DNA of 49,375 nt from Caldilineales bacterium (GTDB taxonomy: Bacteria > Chloroflexota > Anaerolineae > Caldilineales > Caldilineaceae): positions 1-49,375 of the forward strand of contig JAAXGZ010000062.1 in the NCBI GenBank assembly GCA_012271135.1. The letters are read 5' to 3'. The notes under the pieces were generated by a model that did no database searches, was not told the DNA's origin, and worked only from the letters and a program-made list of their open reading frames with translations. This document shows positions 9,588-17,023 of this stretch, in pieces. Each line of letters begins with the position of its first letter. Within the stretch, counting starts at the first letter, position 1. A program made the translations under genes and the position numbers.

Positions 9588-9599
9588 CATCGTATATAA
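8253..9599 (+). CDS. tnpB: RNA-guided endonuclease TnpB (IS605 OrfB-type)
   Basis: This 448-residue protein (GTG start) carries a full TnpB core. The N-terminal wedge contains TLRVRLYPGTAANGQYLEQL and ACRFAWNHVL. RuvC-I is GIDRNVGQATDS (Asp215), RuvC-II is VVLEDLNTKAM (Glu297), the zinc finger uses Cys360, Cys363, Cys379 and Cys382, and RuvC-III is NADHNAAINIL (Asp389). All three catalytic acids are intact, so nuclease activity is plausible. TnpB cuts double-stranded DNA guided by an omegaRNA made from the element's 3' end. The Pro/Ala/Arg-rich tail after about residue 402 is probably translated guide-RNA DNA, and the stop lies about 10 bases beyond the presumed right end. Confidence 0.93.
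   Translation: MTSTPQSTTQEPPTVIRTLRVRLYPGTAANGQYLEQLAGACRFAWNHVLAGHETDYRTWKAAGKPGEGPGDPTFFTLGQRFTQLRNAPGHEWLKDYSYEIVRYACKYMGDAYAAFFDPDRPDHGRPQYKARHYTQPAFTIPSHVRIKDGRLYIPKMGWTRLGPVHRYADGKPLTVRVKQESEGKQPKWYAYIVFEVPEDHPDVCRPAETGAVGIDRNVGQATDSTGEVHALPDTTVEDAKIKRYQRRMARQQKGSNRRRQTGGKLRKLQRKRARRRDNATHQISRKVADTAHTVVLEDLNTKAMTKSAKGTVENPGKNVKQKAGLNRSILASGWGQLERKFAYKAGELRFVEPAYTSQACSQCGHTAKSNRPSQAVFACGACGFQANADHNAAINILVRAGLPPAPVPARGTGAAARRGALPPWSVARPTTGTPATREPDMRGVNHRI
9440..9587 (+). ncRNA. Putative omegaRNA (reRNA) scaffold of the TnpB element
   Basis: The 3' part of tnpB and the following bases form nested stems: an outer stem CGCGGGA (9480-9486) with TCCCGCG (9551-9557), an inner palindrome GGAGCGCTCC near 9507-9516, and a stem GGTCGG (9523-9528) with CCGACC (9537-9542), extended outward by CCCTG/CAGGG with a bulge. 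Known omegaRNAs overlap the tnpB 3' end and finish at the element's right end, with the guide taken from the flank; here the guide would start near 9588. The assignment rests on position and structure, not homology. Confidence 0.5.
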
Positions 9600-9681
9600 G
9601 TCCCAATGGGAACGAACGGTGCAGGCAAGCACTGCTCCGTAGCGGCTTCCCAATTCCCACATCTTGTAGAGGTATAGACCC

Positions 9682-11052
9682 ATGGCGAAGCAAGCCTTGG
9701 CTTCATCCCTGGCCCTGAATGGCGGGCCGAAAGCAGTCCCACAGATCGTGGGCCGGCCCCAGCCCAAGATAGGCGTGGATGAGTTCATGTCCATTGCCCA
9801 GCGGTTTGGGTTTTCCGGCGCAGTTCAGGAAGAAATCCGAGCTGTCATTTCCAATGAGGACCTGGGACCGGGCCCCAACCTGGCTCGGTACGCCACGGCT
9901 CGTCCCTCCCAAACCAAGGGGGAAGCCTTTGAGGCCTTGGCGTGCCGGATGTTTGGTGTGCCGTTTGCCTTGGGGGTCAGTTCGGGCACCGCTGCCCTGC
10001 ACAGTGCCTTCGTGGCGGCAGGGGTGGGGCCGGACACCGAGGTGATCTGCCCGGCCATCGGCTTCTATGCCACAGCCGCGGCCGTGGTGCAGTCGAAGGG
10101 GGTACCCGTCTTCTGTGATGTCGACGAATCGCTGGGGATCGATCCCACCAAAATCGAAGCCCTGATCACGCCCCGTACCGTGGCCATCGCACCGACCCAT
10201 GTCATGGGCAGTGTCTGTGACATGGGGTCGGTCATGGAGATTGCCCGGAAACACGGTCTCAAAGTCGTGGAGGATTGTGCCCAGTCTCCAGGTGGCCGAT
10301 TCCGTTCCCAATGGGTGGGTACCTTCGGTGATCTGGGATGCTTCAGCATTTCCTGCTACAAGATTGTCGGCGGCGGCGAGGGAGGCTTGGTCTTGACGGG
10401 TGACAGACGACTGTGGGAAAGGGCCAACCAACTGGCGGAATGCGGCGGGCTTTGGCGGACGGATCGCTTCGCGCCCCCAAGATACGAAGGTGAACTGTTT
10501 TCGGGTACAAATTACCGAATGTCCGAGCTGGAAGCCGCTGTGGATGTTGTCCAGCTGGAGAAGTTGCCCCAAATCGTTGACCGCCACCATACAGTCAAGA
10601 TGTCCATTCTGCGTGGACTGAAGACGTACCGGGAGATCACACCGCAGAAGCTCAACGATCCCGATGGCGAGATTGGTTACCTACTGCGGTTCTTCCCTGA
10701 ATCCACTGCTCTGGGCCGGAAGGTGGTCGAAGCGCTCAACGCGGAAGGCATTCCCTGTGGCATACGGGGGACGAATGCCCCTCCGGACTGGCACATCTAC
10801 TCGGACATGTACCCCATAACCACGCAGTCCGGAACCATGGCCTCCGATCATCCCTTCGCACAGGCTGCCGATGGTGTGGCCACGTATGCCCGCGGTGCCT
10901 GTCCCGTGGCGGACGATCTGTTTGCCCGTTGTGTGACCATTTCCCTAAATCAATGGTGGGCTCCCGAGGACTGCGATGCCATTGCGGCGGGAATCAACAA
11001 GGTCTTTTCGGCGTACTGCACGGAAAATGCCGCCGGCATGCCCTGGATCTGA
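9682..11052 (+). CDS. DegT/DnrJ/EryC1/StrS family aminotransferase
   Basis: This 456-residue PLP-dependent enzyme belongs to the sugar-aminotransferase family. It shows LGVSSGTAALHSAFVAAGVGP (cofactor phosphate site), EVICPAIGFYATAAAV, VVEDCAQSPGG, and the PLP lysine in FSISCYKIVGGGEGG (usual form S-x-x-x-x-K). C-terminal substrate-domain motifs include NYRMSELEAAV. Family members aminate keto-sugars or act as sugar dehydratases. An SD-like AGAGG lies 9 bases before the ATG. The neighbouring deacetylase and sugar ABC transporter fit metabolism of an amino- or acetylamino-sugar. The family is clear; the substrate is unknown. Confidence 0.9.
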   Translation: MAKQALASSLALNGGPKAVPQIVGRPQPKIGVDEFMSIAQRFGFSGAVQEEIRAVISNEDLGPGPNLARYATARPSQTKGEAFEALACRMFGVPFALGVSSGTAALHSAFVAAGVGPDTEVICPAIGFYATAAAVVQSKGVPVFCDVDESLGIDPTKIEALITPRTVAIAPTHVMGSVCDMGSVMEIARKHGLKVVEDCAQSPGGRFRSQWVGTFGDLGCFSISCYKIVGGGEGGLVLTGDRRLWERANQLAECGGLWRTDRFAPPRYEGELFSGTNYRMSELEAAVDVVQLEKLPQIVDRHHTVKMSILRGLKTYREITPQKLNDPDGEIGYLLRFFPESTALGRKVVEALNAEGIPCGIRGTNAPPDWHIYSDMYPITTQSGTMASDHPFAQAADGVATYARGACPVADDLFARCVTISLNQWWAPEDCDAIAAGINKVFSAYCTENAAGMPWI

Positions 11053-11177
11053 ATCTCCCGGGTATTCGTGGGGCCCTGCCCTTGTCGCTGTCTGGCGAGG
11101 TGTTTCCGCACTTGGTTGTTCAGGTCTCGGCACAATCGTAGAACTGATGTGGAGTCGGCTGGCGGTCGTGAAGTACC

Positions 11178-11420
11178 GCTGATGCCTCTCCTGAACCGGG
11201 ACCGCGGACAGCAACGAGACCCGCGTCTCCAAGCACAAAATCCCCTGCATGGTCATGGTCACTGTGACCGCCACCTGACACAACCCCTCATCCGCGACTG
11301 CCACACTCGCTGGTGCTGCCAGGGAAAACCCGGGCAGGTGGTCAAGGTCGCAGCCATGGGCAAACTGCTGCTCGTCCTCAACGCCATGCTCCTAGACCAG
11401 GTCCCGGAGCAGCCGAGATT
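11178..11420 (+). pseudogene. Relic of an IS110-family transposase C-terminus
   Basis: Pieces in at least two frames match the end of IS110 transposases: LNRDRGQQRD (compare APFNRDSG), then ETRVSK, then PLIRDCHTR and GKPGQVVKVAAMGKLLLVLNAML (compare HNPVIRAFY and GKPKKVALTACMRKLLVILNAML). A TGA interrupts one frame near 11277. No full-length gene or element end is visible. The remnant sits between the DegT gene and the promoter of the sugar ABC operon. Confidence 0.7.
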
Positions 11421-11493
11421 CGCAACTACTCCCCATGCAGTTTGACTGTCAGCACAGTGGCTGATCAATCGCCTTGGCCGTTACGATGCCGTA

Positions 11494-11522
11494 TTGACAG
11501 AAAGACCTCTCTCAACTACACT
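11494..11522 (+). promoter_or_regulatory. Candidate sigma-70 promoter of the sugar ABC operon
   Basis: A perfect -35 box TTGACA at 11494-11499 is followed, after 17 bases, by TACACT at 11517-11522 (4 of 6 matches to TATAAT). Transcription would begin near 11529, leaving a leader of about 95 bases before the solute-binding protein gene. Chance matches are possible, but box, spacing and place all fit. Confidence 0.5.
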
Positions 11523-11622
11523 GCGGCTTGGGATCTGCATTCTTCTGCCGATCTCAGACATGTCCATATTTAATATCCATGTCGTTACGTTTTTTGTCCA
11601 AAATAATCAGAGGCTTGACATT

Positions 11623-12942
11623 ATGTTGAATGAAAAACGTCAAATCAGCCACATTTCCCGCCGTTCATTTCTGCGTCTGTCCGCTACACTGGGCACGTTC
11701 GCCGGTTTGACGGCGTTGGCCGGTTGTGCCGCGCCGAGTGCCCCCGCCGCGGGTGAAGCAGGGGCGGACACCTGGGATGTGCTGTACTGGAAGCCGCCCC
11801 ACAGTGCCAAGGCGGCTGAGGTGTGGGAGCCGTTGCTGCAGCGGTTCATGGATGCCAATCCCGGCATCACTGTGGACCATCAGGTTATTCCCTGGGGCAA
11901 TGTGGACGAACAGTTCACGGCTGCCTTCGCCGGAGGATCACCGCCCGATGTCTTCTACCTCCCTGACGAGTGGTACCCCAAATACGTGCAGCAGGGCCAA
12001 ATCCTGGATCTGACTGATCGGATCATTGATTGGGAAGAGAACTATCTTGAGTCCGCTTGGGAGATCGCCACTTACAAAGGCAGCACATGGGGAGCCCCCT
12101 TCCTCGGGGTGGTGCAGGGCTGGCTGTGCAACATGACCCTCTTCCGGGAAAAGGGTTTGGATTCTGTCCCCACCAATTGGGAGGAGTTCCGCCAGGCTGC
12201 CCAGGTGATGACCGACCTTGATGCGGGCACCTATGGAATCGATGTGCCTGCCAGTTCAACCAACTGGGTCACCATGATTCCCCTGCTGGCGGCGGGCGGC
12301 GCCAGGCTTCTGAGCGACGACCTGACCGAGGTCACCGCCAACACGGAAGGAGGCCGCGCGGCCTTTACGGCACTGCTGGAAGATATTACCTATGCGGATC
12401 AGTCCAGCATTCCGGTGGGCTTCACGGGTGACCAGCGCCGGGATCTGAGACTGGGCGGTCAGGTTGGAATGATATGGCAGGAAAATTCGGCCATCAAGGC
12501 CCAGTGGCGCACCGAAGCCTCGGATCTGGAGTTGGACATCATTCCGATGCTTCAGTTGACCGATGACGGGCAGAACGCTGCCTGGGCCAATGTAGGCTTC
12601 ATGTTCATGGCCTCTAGTTCCGCCAGCAATGACGGCGCGTTCACGTTTCTCGAGTACCTCTCCACCGACGAAATTCAGGTGGACTATGTGCAGAAGAGCG
12701 TCGATCTACTGCCTCTGAAGAAAGACATCGCGCCGCTTGACGACATTGATCCCATCGTGGCCGAAATGGTCTCTTGGCTGGGCAAGGGTTATGGTGTGGG
12801 TACGCAGATCAGCATCCGGTGGCGCGACGCGACCAACTCGCTGGTCCAAGAGTCCCATGCTGTCATGAGCGGCATCAAAACATCGGCGGAAGCTCTCGCT
12901 GATGTCGAAGCGACGGTGAACCCGATTCTGGACGGCGAATAA
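11623..12942 (+). CDS. Sugar ABC transporter solute-binding lipoprotein (family 1)
   Basis: This 439-residue extracytoplasmic binding protein has a twin-arginine-like signal, SRRSFLRLSATLGTFAG, ending in the lipobox ALAGC, so it is probably exported folded and lipid-anchored. The mature part begins with VLYWKPPHS and has SBP_bac_1 features: FAGGSPPDVFYL, WGAPFLGVVQGWLCN and VGMIWQENSA. The ATG at 11623 is preferred over upstream in-frame codons because the signal starts just after it and AGAGG lies 10 bases upstream. Two permease genes follow, separated by a 237-base gap with a hairpin. No ATPase is encoded nearby, so an ATPase shared between transporters is likely. Ligand not predictable. 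Confidence 0.9.
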   Translation: MLNEKRQISHISRRSFLRLSATLGTFAGLTALAGCAAPSAPAAGEAGADTWDVLYWKPPHSAKAAEVWEPLLQRFMDANPGITVDHQVIPWGNVDEQFTAAFAGGSPPDVFYLPDEWYPKYVQQGQILDLTDRIIDWEENYLESAWEIATYKGSTWGAPFLGVVQGWLCNMTLFREKGLDSVPTNWEEFRQAAQVMTDLDAGTYGIDVPASSTNWVTMIPLLAAGGARLLSDDLTEVTANTEGGRAAFTALLEDITYADQSSIPVGFTGDQRRDLRLGGQVGMIWQENSAIKAQWRTEASDLELDIIPMLQLTDDGQNAAWANVGFMFMASSSASNDGAFTFLEYLSTDEIQVDYVQKSVDLLPLKKDIAPLDDIDPIVAEMVSWLGKGYGVGTQISIRWRDATNSLVQESHAVMSGIKTSAEALADVEATVNPILDGE

Positions 12943-12965
12943 CTCCAGGCGCCTGCATGATTCCG

Positions 12966-12996
12966 GACTGGCGGCATCCCATCCATGCCGCCAGTC
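12966..12996 (+). other. Hairpin between binding-protein and permease genes
   Basis: Perfect 12-base arms (GACTGGCGGCAT at 12966-12977 and its complement at 12985-12996) enclose a 7-base loop, 23 bases after the binding-protein stop codon. There is no T-run. Such hairpins in sugar ABC operons often stabilise the upstream message or partly terminate it, giving more binding protein than permease; that role is inferred here. Confidence 0.65.
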
Positions 12997-13179
12997 TGGC
13001 AGGCCGTGGGGATGGCAGTCCAATCCTGGTTTCCCATGTGGTGGAAGCAGTGTCCAATGCACGCCAAGGATGGGCGGCACCATTTTCATCTCCTCTCCGG
13101 TCACCGTGCTTGGGACAGGGCATGAAGCGTTCACCCTCCAGCCTGCTTCACAGGTCCTCTCGGCCCAGGATGTAGTTGT

Positions 13180-14088
13180 ATGAGACTCCCGTCCCCGGGC
13201 ACTGCCCGGCACCGAACCTGGCGCAAGGTGCGCCAATCCCTGTTCTGGTATCTGTTGCTGTCGCCCAGCCTGTTGATCATTTTTGGATTCTCCACCGTCC
13301 CCCTTTTCTGGAGCATCTACTACTCATTGACGAAGGGCAGTATGCTGGGCCCGAAGACCTTTGTGGGCTTTGCCAACTACGTGCGGGCTGCCAGCCACCC
13401 CATCTTTCTGCGCACACTGCAGAACACAGTCCTCTATGCCGTGATGACGGTACCCACCGTCATTGTGCTGTCCATCGTGGTCGCCATCATCGTCTTTCAG
13501 GTGCCCAAGGGCCAAGGTTTCTTCCGCGGCACATTTTATTTCCCTCTCATCACTCCGGTGGTGATCGCGGCCAACATCTGGGCCTACATCGTCAATCGGG
13601 ATTTCGGCCCCTTGAACCACATTCTGGGCTGGTTCGGTGTGCCGGGAATCGACTGGCTCGGAAATCCCACCTATGCCATCCCCGCCATCGTGATGATGGA
13701 AATCTGGCGTGGGTTTGGGTTCTACGTCATCATCCTGTTTGCCGCGCTGCAGGCCATACCGCGCGAGATGTACGAGGCGGCGCGCATTGACGGTGCCCAA
13801 TTCTGGCGCATTATCCGCAGCATAACCTTGCCGTTGCTACGGCCGGCTCTGGGGTTCTGCTTTATCATGGCCACCATTTTCAACTTCCAGCTGTTCGACG
13901 CTGTCTATGTCCTGACCAAGGGTGGGCCCGCCTGGTCCACCTCCACGGTTAGCTGGTATGTGTACCAGCAGGCTTTCGAGGCGGACAACATCGGCTTCGC
14001 CAGTACCATGGGCGTGGTGCTCCTGATCGTAATCCTGACCCTGTCCCTGATGCAGCTTCGTTTTTTCCGCACCGACATCGAATATTGA
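13180..14088 (+). CDS. Sugar ABC transporter permease, MalF/UgpA type
   Basis: This 302-residue inner-membrane protein has about six membrane helices, starting with FWYLLLSPSLLIIFGFSTVP. The cytoplasmic EAA loop, EAARIDGAQFWRIIRSITLP, contacts the ATPase; it follows AALQAIPREMY. The segment KGGPAWSTSTVSWYVYQQAF is typical of MalF-type sugar permeases. It pairs with the MalG-type permease that starts 153 bases downstream. The start is an ATG with AGGA about 9 bases upstream. The length is normal. Confidence 0.92.
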   Translation: MRLPSPGTARHRTWRKVRQSLFWYLLLSPSLLIIFGFSTVPLFWSIYYSLTKGSMLGPKTFVGFANYVRAASHPIFLRTLQNTVLYAVMTVPTVIVLSIVVAIIVFQVPKGQGFFRGTFYFPLITPVVIAANIWAYIVNRDFGPLNHILGWFGVPGIDWLGNPTYAIPAIVMMEIWRGFGFYVIILFAALQAIPREMYEAARIDGAQFWRIIRSITLPLLRPALGFCFIMATIFNFQLFDAVYVLTKGGPAWSTSTVSWYVYQQAFEADNIGFASTMGVVLLIVILTLSLMQLRFFRTDIEY

Positions 14089-14241
14089 TGCATGGCCGTC
14101 CATATCCCCGTCCGCCAGGCAGGCGAAGCCCGGCCCGCCGGCACCGTGTCGGCATCCGATCCGCCCGCACCGCGGTCCGGGTTCCGCTCCGTGGCGCGGG
14201 CTTCCGCTTCATAACCATCCAGAGGAGGACCGGAGCAGTCT

Positions 14242-15102
14242 ATGACCACAAGTTTCGGCAGCATGCGCACCCGCCGCGCCACCCGCTTGTGGCAGGCCGG
14301 GTTTTATGCCGTGATGATCACCATGTCGGTGGTGACGGTGGTGCCATTCCTGTTCATGGCATCCACGTCCTTCACGAAGTCATTCACCATGATGACGTAT
14401 CCGCCCACCCTGATTCCGGACAATCCGTCCCTGGACAACTACGTTGAGATTATTTTCCGGTTTCAAAAGGGTCTGTTTCCACGCTGGTTCTTCAATACGG
14501 TTTTCACCACCACCCTGATCACGGCGGGTAGCCTACTCCTAAACACCTTGTCCGGATACATCTTCGCCAAGAAGGAGTTTTACGGCCGCGACTTGGTATT
14601 CGCCCTGCTCCTCGCCACCATGATGGTACCGGTGGCGGTGGTGCTACTGCCATCCTTCCAGATCGTCCGGGCGTTCCGCCTGTTCAACACCTACTGGGCC
14701 CTCATCATCCCCGCTCTGGCAACACCCTTCGGCATATTCCTGATGCGACAGTACATAACCAGCCTGCCCACAGCCCTGATTGAAGTGGCCAATATTGACG
14801 GGGCCAGTGAGCTCAGGATTTTTTGGTCCATTGTCATACCCCTGTCCACACCAGGCATGGCGGCCCTGGGCATCTTCACCGTGATGAATGCCTGGAATGC
14901 CTTCCTATGGCCCCTGATTGTCCTGCGCGCGAACGAAATGCGCACGCTGGTCGTGGGGCTGGCAACGGTTCAGAGCGAATTCAACATCAACTATGGTCTG
15001 GTTATGGCCGGGTCCGTGCTGACCGTGCTGCCACTTCTGGTTCTGTATCTGATTTTCCAGCCCTACTTTGTGGAAGGGCTACGCATGGGTTATGGGAAAT
15101 AG
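14242..15102 (+). CDS. Sugar ABC transporter permease, MalG/UgpE type
   Basis: This 286-residue second permease subunit has six predicted helices. It shows the MalG-type features ASTSFTKSF, YIFAKKEFYGRD, LIIPALATPFGIFLMRQYI, and the EAA loop EVANIDGASELRIFWSIVIP. It ends with FVEGLRMGYGK, a common C-terminus in this subfamily that contacts the ATPase. AGAGGAGG at 14221-14228 and GGAG at 14232-14235 precede the ATG. It is the last gene of the operon; a weak inverted repeat (AGAATG/CATTCT) near 15130-15150 is the only terminator-like sequence downstream. Confidence 0.92.
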   Translation: MTTSFGSMRTRRATRLWQAGFYAVMITMSVVTVVPFLFMASTSFTKSFTMMTYPPTLIPDNPSLDNYVEIIFRFQKGLFPRWFFNTVFTTTLITAGSLLLNTLSGYIFAKKEFYGRDLVFALLLATMMVPVAVVLLPSFQIVRAFRLFNTYWALIIPALATPFGIFLMRQYITSLPTALIEVANIDGASELRIFWSIVIPLSTPGMAALGIFTVMNAWNAFLWPLIVLRANEMRTLVVGLATVQSEFNINYGLVMAGSVLTVLPLLVLYLIFQPYFVEGLRMGYGK

Positions 15103-15538
15103 CGAGTGCCAGCAAATTTAATTGGGGATGCGGGAGAATGGTCTCATTCTTAATACATCATCTTGGAAGTCTTGGACCACGGGGAATTCACATGTAGGAA
15201 TTGACCTGTGGTTTGGACAGTTTTGAGCCGGTTTCGTCCCTCCATTGCAGCATGCCCGGTGGTTTCGTCATGACGAGGGTGTGATTTGGGGACGGAGCCC
15301 CCCCAAGGAACCGCACGGGATCTGTCATGTTGATGAACGCAAACACATCTTCGACAGGGGTTTACCGTGTGATGGCTGGGCAATATACCGACATGGTCGT
15401 CCTGCGGCAAACAGCAAGCGACGTTCATCGTCCCCTCGTCCTGGTCTTCACTCCACCACGCCAAGAGAACCTGCTACTGGGACAGTCCGAATTGATGCCT
15501 GGTCCCACAGGTCCGGCCCGAGTTCCCCCAATGCCTGC
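15103..15538. other. Gene-poor gap with repeat copy 3
   Basis: The 436 bases between the MalG-type gene (plus) and the 3' end of the DHODH-like gene (minus) contain repeat copy 3 and short open frames. One plus-strand frame, 15327-15596, could encode 89 residues, but it has no recognisable similarity or convincing ribosome site and runs into the opposite gene. I see no supported gene. Confidence 0.5.
15209..15231 (-). repeat. Copy 3 of the interspersed short repeat (inverted)
   Basis: This is the exact reverse complement of positions 1-23, and its inner part also matches copy 2 at 7239-7256. It lies 107 bases after the end of the sugar ABC operon. The match stops abruptly outside the 23 bases, so it is a discrete unit. 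Confidence 0.75.
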
Positions 15539-16609
15539 TCAGCGTCGTCTTTCGGCCTCCCACCAAATCAGGGGCGCGGCAAGCGGGCCTCGGTAACCCA
15601 GGGCCGAATGGTATTGCCAGGCCCGGATTCCCAACCGTGTCAATGCGGGCAGGTCCCGACCGGCCAAAATTCCCCCACAGGCCACGAGATCCACTTCATG
15701 GCCGTGGATGTGTTTCAAGGTGGCCAGGGTGATCTGGGCTTTGCGTGCCAAGGGGGCGAGTGGCTTGCCGCTCAGGAAAGCCGGCGAGCCATCCGGGTTG
15801 TATTGGAACAGCACATCGGTCGCGATGATTGCCCTGACGTTGCATTCATCGCACAGTTTCAGGAGTTCCCGATAACGGGTCGCCGGCAGCTCGGGACTCA
15901 CCTTGAACCAAAGTGGGGTGGCAGTGGGCATGGCTTGACCGGCCGCCTCCACGAGGTCATCGACCGTGGCAGCCAACCCCGGGTCCATCATGATGTGCGC
16001 GAGGTTCAGGGTGATCCAGGACGGGTTGAGGTCCGCGGCGAAGATGATCTCCAGGGACTCGGTGATCTCCTCTCGCATTTCTTCACCGTCGCCCGGTACC
16101 GGAGGGGGCGAGATGTTGAGTCCGTAGGTGGATGGAAGGTCCGATCGATGCAAGGACAAATAGGCTGTCGCGGAGCGGATCCCGGGGTTGCCGGAGACAC
16201 CGGGTGCGAGTCGGGGCCAACGGTTGAACGAGCCGAACTCCACCGGCCCGGCCAACAAGGGCAGTGTGCGCCAGCCCGGCAGGAACGAATCGGGGCGGAC
16301 CACATGGGCCAGAGCCTCGCTCTCGCTGGCATAGCCCTTGCCCTTGATCCAGCCTCCCGCCAGAATGAAAGGCTGGGGTAGCTGGACTCCTCCCACCTGA
16401 ACGGGAGCCTGAGGAAGCAGCAAAGCACCAAGTCTGCGACACAAGCGGAGCAGGTCGGAGCGTTGGTCCGCGGGGGCCAGGTAGTCTTGCAGGAGCTTGG
16501 CCCGGAAGGTTTCTTCCCCTCCAGGCTTGGGTTGGCCCAACCTTGAGTAGAGAGTTCCGTAGCCATCCAGGAGGCTTGGGGCCAGTTGGTTGCGAAGGGA
16601 GGACAACAT
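15539..16609 (-). CDS. Divergent dihydroorotate-dehydrogenase-like FMN TIM-barrel protein
   Basis: The roughly 356-residue protein follows the DHODH class 2 layout: an N-terminal region, PFILAGGWIKGKGY, a GPVEFGSFNRWPR segment, YGLNISPPP, ITLNLAHIMMDPG, PLWFKVSPELP, IIATDVL, SGKPLAPLARK, VACGGILAGRD, and ALGYRGPLAAPLI. The last three match the DHODH FMN-phosphate region. The usual asparagine/proline orotate motif is altered (NLAHIMMDP where N-x-S-x-PN is expected), so orotate activity is doubtful. ATG at 16609 is chosen; a TTG at 16630 is the alternative. No pyr genes are nearby. Confidence 0.7.
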   Translation of the reverse strand: MLSSLRNQLAPSLLDGYGTLYSRLGQPKPGGEETFRAKLLQDYLAPADQRSDLLRLCRRLGALLLPQAPVQVGGVQLPQPFILAGGWIKGKGYASESEALAHVVRPDSFLPGWRTLPLLAGPVEFGSFNRWPRLAPGVSGNPGIRSATAYLSLHRSDLPSTYGLNISPPPVPGDGEEMREEITESLEIIFAADLNPSWITLNLAHIMMDPGLAATVDDLVEAAGQAMPTATPLWFKVSPELPATRYRELLKLCDECNVRAIIATDVLFQYNPDGSPAFLSGKPLAPLARKAQITLATLKHIHGHEVDLVACGGILAGRDLPALTRLGIRAWQYHSALGYRGPLAAPLIWWEAERRR

Positions 16610-16989
16610 CACGTGATGATGGCTGGTCAAGTGGACAAGCAGGTGTTCAAGGAACCGGATGCCTTGGAGCCGTGGTGCTCACAAATTCTCGTCTGCAGCG
16701 GTTGGCAGAAAGTCGGACAACGTCGTAAGGAGGTTCGATATTCCGTGTCGGTTGTGTAGGCGGCAGCAGCAACCGCCTGTTGGTGGGAGTTGCTGCCGCC
16801 GCCTGATCACGCCGGTTTCGCTCAAAAAGCAACCGTGGAAGAAGGTGGGTGACCACCGACGCGCGGGAGTGAGCGCGACATCCACTGTACACATCTGTTC
16901 GTAGTTGGCCGTTGTCTGCGGAATGTGGAGGATGGAAGTTCGCCGTGGGGGCTGAGACCGCGCTGCCAATCACGGGGGGCATGCCGCCG
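16610..16989. other. Intergenic region with a long inverted repeat
   Basis: No gene is supported here. A near-perfect inverted repeat has its left arm at 16759-16773 (GGCGGCAGCAGCAAC) and its right arm at 16789-16803, with one mismatch and a 15-base loop. Lying after the Uma2 gene's end on the minus strand, it may terminate or protect that transcript. Confidence 0.5.
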
Positions 16990-17023
16990 TCAGGTGTTGG
17001 TGACGGCAGAACCGGTGTCGTCG

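Noticed and set aside
11249..11266. GGTCACTGTGACC imperfect palindrome as an operator
   Set aside because: It lies within the IS110 relic, has no promoter next to it and is short enough to be chance.
15327..15596. 89-codon plus-strand frame
   Set aside because: It is unlike any family I know, has no clear ribosome site and overlaps the convergent DHODH-like gene.
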